Positions 1 through 6,064 of a DNA stretch of 6,730 nucleotides are shown piece after piece. Source of the stretch: an uncultured Granulosicoccaceae bacterium (GTDB lineage: Bacteria; Pseudomonadota; Gammaproteobacteria; Granulosicoccales; Granulosicoccaceae). The translations under genes were made by a program, and so were the position numbers. The stretch spans positions 1 to 6,730 of the forward strand of contig CALFBL010000006.1 in NCBI GenBank assembly GCA_937951695.1, written 5' to 3'. Below the pieces are notes generated by a model. It saw only the letters and a list, made by a program, of their open reading frames with translations. It had not been told where the DNA came from and did not search any database. Within the stretch, counting starts at the first letter, position 1. The number at the start of each line of letters is the position of its first letter.

Positions 1-123
1 CTCGAGCCCGTCACCCACGCGAACGATGCGGTGAATCTGGCTGCACGCGGATTCGATGCCGGTATGGAGACTTTGTCACCCGGGCAAACCTGGCAGGCAA
101 CATTAGAGATGCGCCTCGAGTAG
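1..123 (+). CDS. Aldose 1-epimerase (galactose mutarotase)-like protein, C-terminal end only
   Basis: Frame 1 is open from the window edge to TAG at 121-123 and gives 40 residues; the start lies to the left. The fragment begins with L-E-P-V-T-H-A-N-D-A-V-N-L, then has an L-S-P-G-Q-T-W stretch followed by a short strand ending M-R-L-E. This matches the end of aldose 1-epimerase family proteins, where an 'EPxTHxxDAxNL' segment is followed by 'LxPGExW' and a final beta strand. Family members interconvert alpha and beta anomers of hexoses in the cytoplasm, and some act on other sugars or hexose-6-phosphates. The catalytic histidines and glutamate lie outside the window, so activity and exact subfamily cannot be judged. 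The gene converges on the PDZ protein gene, leaving only 14 bases between stop codons. Confidence 0.75.
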   Translation, partial: LEPVTHANDAVNLAARGFDAGMETLSPGQTWQATLEMRLE

Positions 124-137
124 CCATCGAGCGAAAA

Positions 138-1124
138 CTACGGCTCGACGCGCGATGGCGTCATGGTTACCCCGAGCGGCCCGCGCACAGCTTCCAAAGT
201 GATCGATTGCTGATTGCGCACAACTTCAAGCAATATGGGCTCGTTGCGCACCCCTTGCCGAGTTGCGTCGCGCAACTCTCGCATGGTGAACAGCCGTTCG
301 GATGCGTAACTCGTGATGACATCTCCCACTTGCAGGCCCGCTAGATCGGCCGTGGAACCGGCAATCACCGAAGCGATGCTGACCCGGTTCGAGCGCCCAG
401 CGTTAAACAAGTAACGGTCGTAAGCGTCATCGCCCAATTCATCGCGCAAGCTCGGGGAAGCCTCATCCAGTGCTTCGAGTTCTTCGTCCAGGCGCTCTGA
501 TTCGGTCCAGCCTTCGCGCGCTGCCTGATCCAGTAACTCCAGACGCGCCAAAGTGAGTTGATCCTGCTGTTGCTGGATGGTGTTGGCCAATTCAGGGCTG
601 ACTCCTGCTCGAATCAACGCATCGCGATTACCCGAGCGGTTGCCCCCGCGGCGAAAATTCCCGAATTCATCGATGCCTGAAGCAACATTTTCAGTGCCAG
701 AAGAATCCGCGATACTGCCCTCAGTCAAGTTCTGAGCAGCTAGAATTTCCTGTGTATCTACCGCATAAGAAAGCTCTTCCACCATGTTGCGCAGCTCATC
801 GATCTCTTCCCGAGCGGCCAAGGCTTCCTGACGCAAATCATCAATCGCGTTCTGCCAAAACAGCGGTAGCTGATCGACCCCACTGGCGTGGATCGGCGCA
901 GGCGCTTGGGCGACGAGGCGTGTTGCTGTGTTTGCTCCGTCGGCGTTGATACCGGCGATAGCTCTCCCAGTATTCGCGGACGCGCTGCTGGCCAACTCAA
1001 TCGGCTTATCACCACTGAGGGCTGCGAGGAGATTCGGCACATGCGTCACCAAAGCACCGCCCGCTACAAAAGCCAGCACCAAGGTTAGCAGGTGCCAAAC
1101 ATGAATAGTATTCGCATTGTTCAT
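138..1124 (-). CDS. Membrane-anchored PDZ-domain protein
   Basis: The 328-residue protein starts at ATG 1124 and stops with TAG at 138-140. Residues about 10-30 form one hydrophobic segment after a short N-terminus, so it is probably a signal anchor with the rest in the periplasm. Residues 40-90 are Ala/Ser-rich and low in complexity. Residues 92-122 are rich in E, R and L and look like a short coiled coil. Residues 168-240 look helical, with a Q-rich start, an 'AAREGW' motif and an 'LGDDAYDRYL' motif. Residues about 245-320 form a PDZ domain, including 'AGLQVGDVI' and ending 'RGPLGV'. PDZ domains bind C-terminal or internal peptides. No protease domain is fused, so this is more likely an adaptor or scaffold than an HtrA-type enzyme. 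Similar stand-alone proteins are common in gammaproteobacteria, but I know of no proven function. The start lacks a strong Shine-Dalgarno sequence; a good -10 box lies upstream at 1160-1165. Confidence 0.8.
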   Translation of the reverse strand: MNNANTIHVWHLLTLVLAFVAGGALVTHVPNLLAALSGDKPIELASSASANTGRAIAGINADGANTATRLVAQAPAPIHASGVDQLPLFWQNAIDDLRQEALAAREEIDELRNMVEELSYAVDTQEILAAQNLTEGSIADSSGTENVASGIDEFGNFRRGGNRSGNRDALIRAGVSPELANTIQQQQDQLTLARLELLDQAAREGWTESERLDEELEALDEASPSLRDELGDDAYDRYLFNAGRSNRVSIASVIAGSTADLAGLQVGDVITSYASERLFTMRELRDATRQGVRNEPILLEVVRNQQSITLEAVRGPLGVTMTPSRVEP

Positions 1125-1159
1125 TTCAACGTACCATGTTCGGATGACTTTTAACTTGC

Positions 1160-1187
1160 ATTATAAAGGTCGGGTGCCGCGTGTCTG
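1160..1187 (-). promoter_or_regulatory. Candidate sigma70 promoter of the PDZ protein gene
   Basis: On the minus strand a perfect TATAAT lies at 1165-1160. Sixteen bases upstream is CAGACA at 1187-1182, which matches TTGACA in four of six positions. Transcription would start near 1153, giving a leader of about 30 bases before ATG 1124. The -35 element overlaps the GTG start of the divergent phosphodiesterase gene. On the plus strand the same spot reads TATAAA (1162-1167), but without a good -35 and almost too close to the GTG to serve that gene. This is a reading by eye. Confidence 0.45.
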
Positions 1188-2044
1188 AGTCCTCTGTTCA
1201 CTATCCTGGCGGCCATCGAGGGCCGTGGTTATTTGCACACCGCGGTACCTCTACATTGGCACCGGAGAATACCGCAGCGGCGTTCGAAATGGCTGAATCG
1301 GTGTCTGCCGACGCTCTGGAAATCGATGTCCGGGTCAGCCGGGACCTAAAAGTAGTCGTGACACACGATGCTTCTCTCAAACGAACCACCAACGGAGAAG
1401 GACTGGTAGCCGAGCACACCTTGACAGCACTTCGCCGACTGGACGCCGGTTACCGCTTCACAGACCCCAACCGTTCAACCCCTTGGCGAGGCAAAGGCTT
1501 GCATCTGCTTACTCTGGCCGAACTGTTCACCCAGTTTCCCAAGACCAGCATCAACGTGGACATCAAAGATGCTGGCATCGAAGCGGCCGAGATCGTTGCC
1601 GCTGAACTGCGGCGAATAGCGGATGGACGCTGGATCAATGTCTGCAGCTTTCACCCGAAAACTATCCGTCGTTTTCGTCACATAGCCCCAGAGTACAGCA
1701 CCGCGGCATCGCACTCGGACGTTGCAAAACTGTTCTTTGGGCGCTGGATGCCATCATCCGCGCAGCAAAGCATGGTGAGGCGGTCCGCGGGACAAGTGTT
1801 GCAACTGCCACCCTACTGGCGTGGGCTCCATCTGGGTTCAACCGCGTTCATCGAACACGTACAACGTTGGGATCGCCGGATCATGTTCTGGACCATCAAC
1901 GATGCGAACGACATGAAGACCCTACTGAACTCTGGTGCCAATGGTTTGGTGTCTGACAATATTGTCGTGGCTCGTAAGGTGATCGATGCGCACATCGAGG
2001 GTGCTACCGACAGTTATCGAGATAGGGTTCAAGCTCCGCCATAA
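1181..2044 (+). CDS. Glycerophosphodiester phosphodiesterase (GDPD family), cytoplasmic type
   Basis: The enzyme hydrolyses glycerophosphodiesters, products of phospholipid turnover, to glycerol-3-phosphate and an alcohol. The 287-residue product shows the family signature in order: H20-R21-G22, 'APENT' at 27-31, E47-I-D49 (metal ligands), H62-D63 (second catalytic histidine), 'VDIK' at 126-129 in place of the usual ExK strand, 'LQLP' at 207-210, and 'FWTIN' at 236-240 leading to 'GLVSDN' at 255-260. The TIM-barrel core therefore looks complete. There is no signal peptide, which suggests a cytoplasmic UgpQ-like enzyme; UgpQ is somewhat shorter. The start is GTG 1181, the first usual start codon after an in-frame TGA at 1145, with AAGG at 1166-1169 as a distant ribosome binding site. 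The 3' end overlaps the convergent SGNH gene by 41 bases. Substrate preference cannot be read from sequence. Confidence 0.9.
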   Translation: MSESSVHYPGGHRGPWLFAHRGTSTLAPENTAAAFEMAESVSADALEIDVRVSRDLKVVVTHDASLKRTTNGEGLVAEHTLTALRRLDAGYRFTDPNRSTPWRGKGLHLLTLAELFTQFPKTSINVDIKDAGIEAAEIVAAELRRIADGRWINVCSFHPKTIRRFRHIAPEYSTAASHSDVAKLFFGRWMPSSAQQSMVRRSAGQVLQLPPYWRGLHLGSTAFIEHVQRWDRRIMFWTINDANDMKTLLNSGANGLVSDNIVVARKVIDAHIEGATDSYRDRVQAPP

Positions 2045-3095
2045 ACGCCTCAGACCAGCGCTCGGCACTGCCGGGGTCTAGATGAAACCCATCAATCGTC
2101 AACAGCTTGTTCAGCTCGGGAAAAACGAACGGTGCTCCCAGTCGATCGGCCAAGGCTTTGGCGTAAGCTCCTGGCGTTGCGGTGCGCGGGGTCGCGGTTA
2201 TAATCAAACACTCTCGTTCAATATTCAACTCACCGATAAACGCCTCGGCAATGCGGACATAGTCATCAAGCCGGTTCATGTGCGCTGCGGCGTCATCAGC
2301 CACTGGCAGTTGCAGATTATCCCGATAGTAGTCCACCACCCAGTGCCCGTTCAACCGGTTGCGATGCAGGGTATCCACCTTCCCTACACACCACGTTGAA
2401 TCATTGGCATCAGCCGAGCAGCGCTGTTGTTGCTCGGTTTGTAACCGGCGTTTACGCGCGTACTCACCTTCTATAGTGGGCTGCAACCGGGTCGGCAATG
2501 ACGCGATTACCGGGTTAGCTTGCTCTAGTTTCTGAATACGCGCAAAGGTGTCGTTAACCTCCCCGGTGAAAAAAGGATCTGCGTTCACCACCCATACCTT
2601 CGGATCCAGTTCCAGTTTCTTTGCCACAGCCAATGCCACACCGCTTTGAGAGCCGTGACCAAAGCCCAGTACGTAATGATTGCTCTCATGCCGGGTGAAA
2701 AAACGACTGACCGCATCGGTTGAAAAGGCAAACTGGGTATTACTGCTACCTAAAAACAGGACATTCGCTTGTTTTACGTGTGCTATCGCTTCAGGTTCAC
2801 TTTGATGGAAATAGGCGTAGTGCTCATAGTCGCCAAAACGAACCGAATGACAATACGCCATAAAATTATCTGGCTCTTCAACGGGGTAACACTCACCTAC
2901 CCAGGGAAACAAATCGGTTCGTTTAAACACCAGAAAAGCCATCGAAAAAACGAAAAACAACAATGCGAACACCAACAGTGATCGACGCACTGTCGAGGTA
3001 GGTGCATCAATTGTGTTTAACACAAAGCTCGCGGCGACGTTCGTCGCATGGCTCGATGCATCATGGAGCTCGTTGTTCTTAAGTGCGTTGCTCAT
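2004..3095 (-). CDS. Membrane-anchored SGNH-hydrolase-like protein, partner of the MBOAT acyltransferase
   Basis: The product has 363 residues. After a polar 38-residue N-terminus there is one hydrophobic segment (about 39-58) followed by KR, consistent with a signal anchor and a periplasmic catalytic domain. SGNH-fold features visible by eye are 'LFLGSSNTQ' (113-121) with probable nucleophile S118, glycine-rich 'GFGHGSQSG' (144-152) with G148 as block II, 'VNADPF' (170-175) as a possible block III, and 'DGFHL' (335-339) giving the D335/H338 pair of block V. Such proteins often accompany MBOAT transporters (as AlgJ/AlgX do AlgI) and transfer or remove acyl groups on periplasmic glycans. Cysteines at 69/82 and 226/236 could form disulfides. 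Its ATG shares one base with the MBOAT stop, and no Shine-Dalgarno sequence precedes it, so translation is probably coupled. Family assignment rests on motifs; acetyltransferase versus esterase activity is open. Confidence 0.75.
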   Translation of the reverse strand: MSNALKNNELHDASSHATNVAASFVLNTIDAPTSTVRRSLLVFALLFFVFSMAFLVFKRTDLFPWVGECYPVEEPDNFMAYCHSVRFGDYEHYAYFHQSEPEAIAHVKQANVLFLGSSNTQFAFSTDAVSRFFTRHESNHYVLGFGHGSQSGVALAVAKKLELDPKVWVVNADPFFTGEVNDTFARIQKLEQANPVIASLPTRLQPTIEGEYARKRRLQTEQQQRCSADANDSTWCVGKVDTLHRNRLNGHWVVDYYRDNLQLPVADDAAAHMNRLDDYVRIAEAFIGELNIERECLIITATPRTATPGAYAKALADRLGAPFVFPELNKLLTIDGFHLDPGSAERWSEAFMAELEPYLDNCR

Positions 3096-3097
3096 CA
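3093..3097 (-). promoter_or_regulatory. TGATG stop/start overlap coupling MBOAT to SGNH gene
   Basis: On the minus strand the MBOAT stop TGA (3097-3095) and the SGNH start ATG (3095-3093) share one base. The sequence just upstream is T/A-rich, with no GGAG-like site. Re-initiation by ribosomes finishing the MBOAT gene is therefore the likely way the second gene is translated, which would keep the two products in a fixed ratio. Confidence 0.75.
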
Positions 3098-4714
3098 GAA
3101 ATTAAAGTACAAAAATTGCGAGGTGCCACTACCACCAAACGCTGCATAGGCTGCCAACAATGCGCACACGGGTGTTAGGATCCAGATGGCGGTCGACGAC
3201 AATCGAACACTCATCAAACGGCCCGTGTTCGGTAAAACAAATAGCGCAAGGATGGGAATGCTCAGCGACAATAAGGCGGTCAGGGTGCCGGCATTGTCCA
3301 GCGCGTTGCCCACACCCAGCAATCGAAACGTATCGGCTAATGGCGTAAATAACGGCCCCACTGTGGGTAGTTCCTGAAAGTTGACGCCCAACTCCCCCAA
3401 CGTGTTGACCAGCTGTGGCTTTTTGTATGCCCAGGATTCTGGCAAGGCCACACCATTGAAGCCGAACATGCCACGAATGATGCGCCAGGCCTCGTCCAGG
3501 GTAGTGGCTCGAAACAAGACCCAGGCGACAACCACCGCCAGCATGGTCAAAACATGCCCCATTAAGCGGGCGAATATAGCTTTTATCTGCACCCACCATT
3601 GAATCAGACGACTGCCAGTTTCCGCAGCGATTTGCTTGGGCCCCGACCCGATCGTGTTGCGCCACAGATGATTGACCAACAAGTAAAATCCATGCAACGC
3701 ACCCCACGCAACAAATGTCCAACCGGCACCGTGCCACAGCCCGCCCAGTACCATCACGATAACCACGTTCGCTAGCGTACGAGCGGTGCCATGCCGACTA
3801 CCACCGAGCGGCACGTAGAGATAGTCGCGTAAAAACATCGATAAGCTGATATGCCACCGGCGCCAAAAATCAATGATACTGGCGGCTCTGTAAGGCGATT
3901 CAAAATTTTTGGGCAAGCGAATGCCCAGCATACACCCGAGGCCCAGCGCCATATCCGTGTAACCGGAAAAGTCAAAATAAAGCTGTACGCTGTAGGCCAG
4001 AGCCCCGACCCAGGCCTCGAGTAAGGTTGGATTGACGCCAGCGGCGGTTAGCGCGAACACGGTGTCACTGTAGGGGGCAACGCCATCGGCAATGATGACC
4101 TTCTTGAACAACCCCAGTGAGAACACCATCAATCCCAGCACCAGATGAGTCGGCACAATACCGATCCTCATGCGCTCAAACTGCGGCGCCATATCCCGAT
4201 AATTGACGATGGGCCCGGCGATAAGTTGCGGGAAAAATGTAACAAACAATAGATACGTGCTTAAGCGCCCTGCACCGTGGCTACGTCGATACACTTCGAC
4301 TAGGTAGGCAATTTGCTGGAAGGTAAAGAACGAGATGGCCAGCGGCAGGATAATTGTTCGTACGTGAAATTCAGAGCCTAGAACTGCATTACTGGTGCTG
4401 ATAAAAAAACCGGCGTATTTAAACCAGGCAATCGCTGAGAGGTTTGCAGTTACACCCACGCTCAGAACCCACCAGCGCGTGCGTGGCCTGGAATCGGGCA
4501 GCTGTTGTAGCCACACAGCAAAGGCATAATTGCCTGCCATTGAGGCGGTGATCAAAAACAGATACTTTGGCTCCCACCAACCGTAAAACGCCAGCGAGGC
4601 CAGTACCAACCACGCTTTGGAGGTCTCTATGCGTCCCGCCAGACACATCCGGTGAAACACCCATAATGTGACCGGTAAAAAAAGAAACATGAATTCTGGA
4701 GAATTGAACAGCAT
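3095..4714 (-). CDS. MBOAT-family membrane O-acyltransferase (AlgI-like)
   Basis: This 539-residue polytopic inner-membrane protein is a little longer than typical AlgI (about 520). It starts 'MLFNSPEFMFLFLP', the characteristic MBOAT beginning, which fixes the start at ATG 4714; AAAGG lies only three bases upstream. Key motifs are 'LPLAISFFTFQQIAY' (123-137), 'FPQLIAGPI' (161-169), 'FDFSGYTDMALGLG' (247-260), 'WRRWHISLSMFLRDYLYVPLGG' split as 284-295 and 296-305, and 'GGLWHGAGW' (324-332) with H328 as the probable catalytic histidine, followed by H341 and 'WVLFRA' (398-403). The C-terminus 'FLYFNF' is also typical. AlgI and PatA relatives pass acetyl groups across the membrane for O-acetylation of alginate, peptidoglycan or other glycans, usually with an SGNH partner, which here is the next gene. 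No polysaccharide genes lie nearby, so the acceptor is unknown and no symbol is given. Confidence 0.93.
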   Translation of the reverse strand: MLFNSPEFMFLFLPVTLWVFHRMCLAGRIETSKAWLVLASLAFYGWWEPKYLFLITASMAGNYAFAVWLQQLPDSRPRTRWWVLSVGVTANLSAIAWFKYAGFFISTSNAVLGSEFHVRTIILPLAISFFTFQQIAYLVEVYRRSHGAGRLSTYLLFVTFFPQLIAGPIVNYRDMAPQFERMRIGIVPTHLVLGLMVFSLGLFKKVIIADGVAPYSDTVFALTAAGVNPTLLEAWVGALAYSVQLYFDFSGYTDMALGLGCMLGIRLPKNFESPYRAASIIDFWRRWHISLSMFLRDYLYVPLGGSRHGTARTLANVVIVMVLGGLWHGAGWTFVAWGALHGFYLLVNHLWRNTIGSGPKQIAAETGSRLIQWWVQIKAIFARLMGHVLTMLAVVVAWVLFRATTLDEAWRIIRGMFGFNGVALPESWAYKKPQLVNTLGELGVNFQELPTVGPLFTPLADTFRLLGVGNALDNAGTLTALLSLSIPILALFVLPNTGRLMSVRLSSTAIWILTPVCALLAAYAAFGGSGTSQFLYFNF

Positions 4715-4758
4715 GGGCCTTTGACTTAGCGGGGAGCACTCAACCGCTGCTGCCTTTT

Positions 4759-4832
4759 ACTCATTTTCGTCTCGTAGAGTGACTTATTATCGGCGAAAAT
4801 CATCTAAGCGTGAATGGATTTGACTCATTTTC
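4759..4832. repeat. Pair of 10-base direct repeats flanking the candidate promoter
   Basis: ACTCATTTTC occurs at 4759-4768 and again, exactly, at 4823-4832 (GAAAATGAGT on the transcribed strand). The copies are 64 bases apart, close to six helical turns, and both copies fall outside coding sequence. One would sit about 10 bases upstream of the -35 box and the other about 10-20 bases after the predicted start, an arrangement seen with looping regulators. A pair of 10-mers in A/T-rich sequence can also arise by chance. Confidence 0.35.
4786..4814 (-). promoter_or_regulatory. Candidate sigma70 promoter of the MBOAT/SGNH operon
   Basis: On the minus strand TTCACG (4814-4809) and GATAAT (4791-4786) are separated by 17 bases. 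They match TTGACA in four and TATAAT in five of six positions. A start near 4779 would leave a leader of about 65 bases before ATG 4714. The site lies in the 229-base spacer between the unrecognised gene and the MBOAT gene, supporting a separate transcript for the acyltransferase pair. It is a reading by eye only. Confidence 0.4.
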
Positions 4833-4943
4833 ACCATGGCCATCGGCAAACCGCGAAAGACGCCACCTAAACAGAGCCTCACTGCACAACCTTGTAGCGA
4901 AGCAGCATCCCTACCGGCATTCTCCTATAGGCCCACTCGCGTA

Positions 4944-5813
4944 TCAAGTCGCGCAAACAGCTCTTGAGACAGACGTAGTCGAAACGCACTGCATCCGAGC
5001 CACATAGGCACCGCAGCCCAATGCCTCGGAAAAGACTCGCAGTTTGCCACTGTGCTCTTCACAGAAGCGTTGATTCAACTGCGCAATTTCCAGGCAATGC
5101 TGAACAAACGCTTCGCGAGTACCGATCGGTTGCATCAACAACAATTGAAAGGCGGTCTCCATGCTCGATGTAACACCCGATTCCCTACCCGTGCGGCATG
5201 GAATATTGACATTGGTATAGCAATTTAACAAACGCCAATATTCTGAGTTGATACGGTGTCCATCAATGTTCGAAGCTTCCAGCATCAAAGACAGCAATAA
5301 GGCAAATTCTTCGCCCATTTGTTCGGCCGGTTTTAACGATCGTTGAGCTGCGTCGGGTGTATTTTTTCCCACGGTTTTTGTTAACACGGGAAAGTTAGCG
5401 TCTAGCTCGTTACGAATACACTGAACCGCTGCACAGTTCATTAAATCGTAGAGATCTTGCGCCCTGAGCACCCGTTCGAGGTTAAGTAACACCTTTAAAG
5501 TCGCCTCATGCCCCAAGAGCTCGCGCAATTGCTGTGTGGCGTATTGGATAACACTTAAACGCTTTCGTTTAATGTCCTGCGAAAGATGTTTCGCAGCCGA
5601 TTCAACTGAAGCAGAAAAGAACTGGTTGAACGTAAATCCAACCGATTTTAAATACTCATCTCTGGCGTGACCTGGAGTCGGCAAAAACAAGGCAAAAACC
5701 GCTGCCATGCAGGATATAGAATCCTGCATGGCGATCAGACTGCGATTATTTAAATCGTACCCGGCTGAACCGTTACGTACCACACCAGTGGTCTGGCTAT
5801 GTCGCTTACTCAT
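4944..5813 (-). CDS. Unrecognised protein, 289 residues, ten cysteines
   Basis: I do not recognise this protein. The start is taken as ATG 5813 because AGAGGA lies three bases upstream; a TTG at 5825 would add four residues but has no ribosome binding site. The stop is TGA at 4944-4946. The protein appears mostly helical: a hydrophobic stretch at 33-45, a basic amphipathic region 79-120 ('IKRKRLSVIQYATQQLRELLG' begins at 81), an acidic/leucine stretch 164-182 ('EEFALLLSLMLEA' at 168-180), and a C-terminal helix near 232-262. Ten cysteines lie at 35, 127, 132, 198, 206, 240, 251, 267, 276 and 287, without a clear metal-binding spacing. Residues 36-50 could pass for a weak signal peptide if a later ATG were used, but lack an N-terminal basic region. 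A perfect inverted repeat covers codons 28-37. It shares orientation with the MBOAT gene but is separated by 229 bases. Length and a good ribosome site argue for a real gene. Confidence 0.6.
   Translation of the reverse strand: MSKRHSQTTGVVRNGSAGYDLNNRSLIAMQDSISCMAAVFALFLPTPGHARDEYLKSVGFTFNQFFSASVESAAKHLSQDIKRKRLSVIQYATQQLRELLGHEATLKVLLNLERVLRAQDLYDLMNCAAVQCIRNELDANFPVLTKTVGKNTPDAAQRSLKPAEQMGEEFALLLSLMLEASNIDGHRINSEYWRLLNCYTNVNIPCRTGRESGVTSSMETAFQLLLMQPIGTREAFVQHCLEIAQLNQRFCEEHSGKLRVFSEALGCGAYVARMQCVSTTSVSRAVCAT
5704..5732. repeat. Perfect 12-bp inverted repeat with 5-base loop inside the 289-residue gene
   Basis: GCCATGCAGGAT (5704-5715) and ATCCTGCATGGC (5721-5732) are exact reverse complements separated by ATAGA. 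On the coding strand the element spans codons 28-37 (A-M-Q-D-S-I-S-C-M-A). Each arm contains an in-frame ATG, at 5729 and 5708. As RNA it would form a 12-bp hairpin about 80 bases after the start codon; as DNA it is a near-symmetric site that a dimeric protein could bind. No T-run follows, so it is not a standard terminator. Confidence 0.85.
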
Positions 5814-5816
5814 TGA

Positions 5817-5822
5817 TCCTCT
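5817..5822 (-). promoter_or_regulatory. Ribosome binding site that fixes the start of the 289-residue gene
   Basis: AGAGGA on the minus strand ends three bases before ATG 5813. The spacing from the GAGG core is four bases, slightly short but usable. It selects ATG 5813 over the in-frame TTG at 5825, which the site would otherwise follow rather than precede. Confidence 0.6.
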
Positions 5823-6008
5823 CAAGCGCGGGTTAGTGAGAGTGCAGATAGGAACTATCAGTTCTCATAACGGCTCAAAACACTGGCGCTTAAAGCCAAA
5901 GGTCTCGAAAAACCGCGATTGTTTGGCAAAAATCAACGTTATGTTGGGTCAGTCACAATGACGACCACAGACATACCTGACAGTTCGCCTAGAAATGTCA
6001 GCTGTGTT

Positions 6009-6034
6009 GGCTCTGGGCAGTGTGCCAAAGAGCC
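6009..6034 (-). other. Stem-loop shortly after the helicase stop codon
   Basis: On the minus strand GGCTCT, TT, GGC, ACACT, GCC, C, AGAGCC reads as a 6-bp stem, a small internal loop, a 3-bp stem and a 5-base loop. It begins about 31 bases after the helicase stop. No T-run follows, so it is not a classic intrinsic terminator. It could protect the 3' end of the helicase mRNA or mark a Rho-dependent end. Confidence 0.4.
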
Positions 6035-6064
6035 TCGCCCTATCGGCTGTGAAAGCGCTCGCGC

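Larger units (their letters stand above)
5814..6064. other. 251-base spacer between the helicase gene and the unrecognised gene
   Basis: I see no convincing gene here. The spacer holds several short inverted repeats: GCCAAA/TTTGGC (5895-5900 and 5922-5927, loop 21), CTGACA/TGTCAG (5977-5982 and 5996-6001, loop 13), and the stem-loop at 6009-6034 listed separately. The promoter of the 289-residue gene should lie here if that gene is transcribed alone, but no pair of boxes stood out on the minus strand. A small RNA is possible but unsupported. Confidence 0.5.

Noticed and set aside
127..148. Inverted repeat TCGAGC/GCTCGA between the epimerase and PDZ gene ends as a bidirectional terminator
   Set aside because: The stem is only 6 bp, its loop contains the PDZ stop codon, and no T-run follows on either strand.
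2982..2987. Twin arginine before the SGNH membrane segment as a Tat signal
   Set aside because: The sequence around R37-R38 lacks the S/T-RR-x-F-L-K consensus and the preceding leader is long; an ordinary signal anchor is more likely.
3129..3737. Long open frame of 202 codons on the minus strand inside the MBOAT gene
   Set aside because: It lies in another frame of a gene with unmistakable MBOAT motifs, and its translation shows no domain; it is a by-product of the codon composition.
4810..5007. Plus-strand frame of 65 codons across the spacer upstream of the MBOAT gene
   Set aside because: It starts with GTG without a ribosome site, overlaps the candidate promoter and runs antisense into the 289-residue gene.
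5707..5961. Plus-strand frame of 84 codons beginning inside the palindrome
   Set aside because: Its ATG exists only because the palindrome mirrors the minus-strand codons; no ribosome binding site precedes it and the product has no recognisable features.
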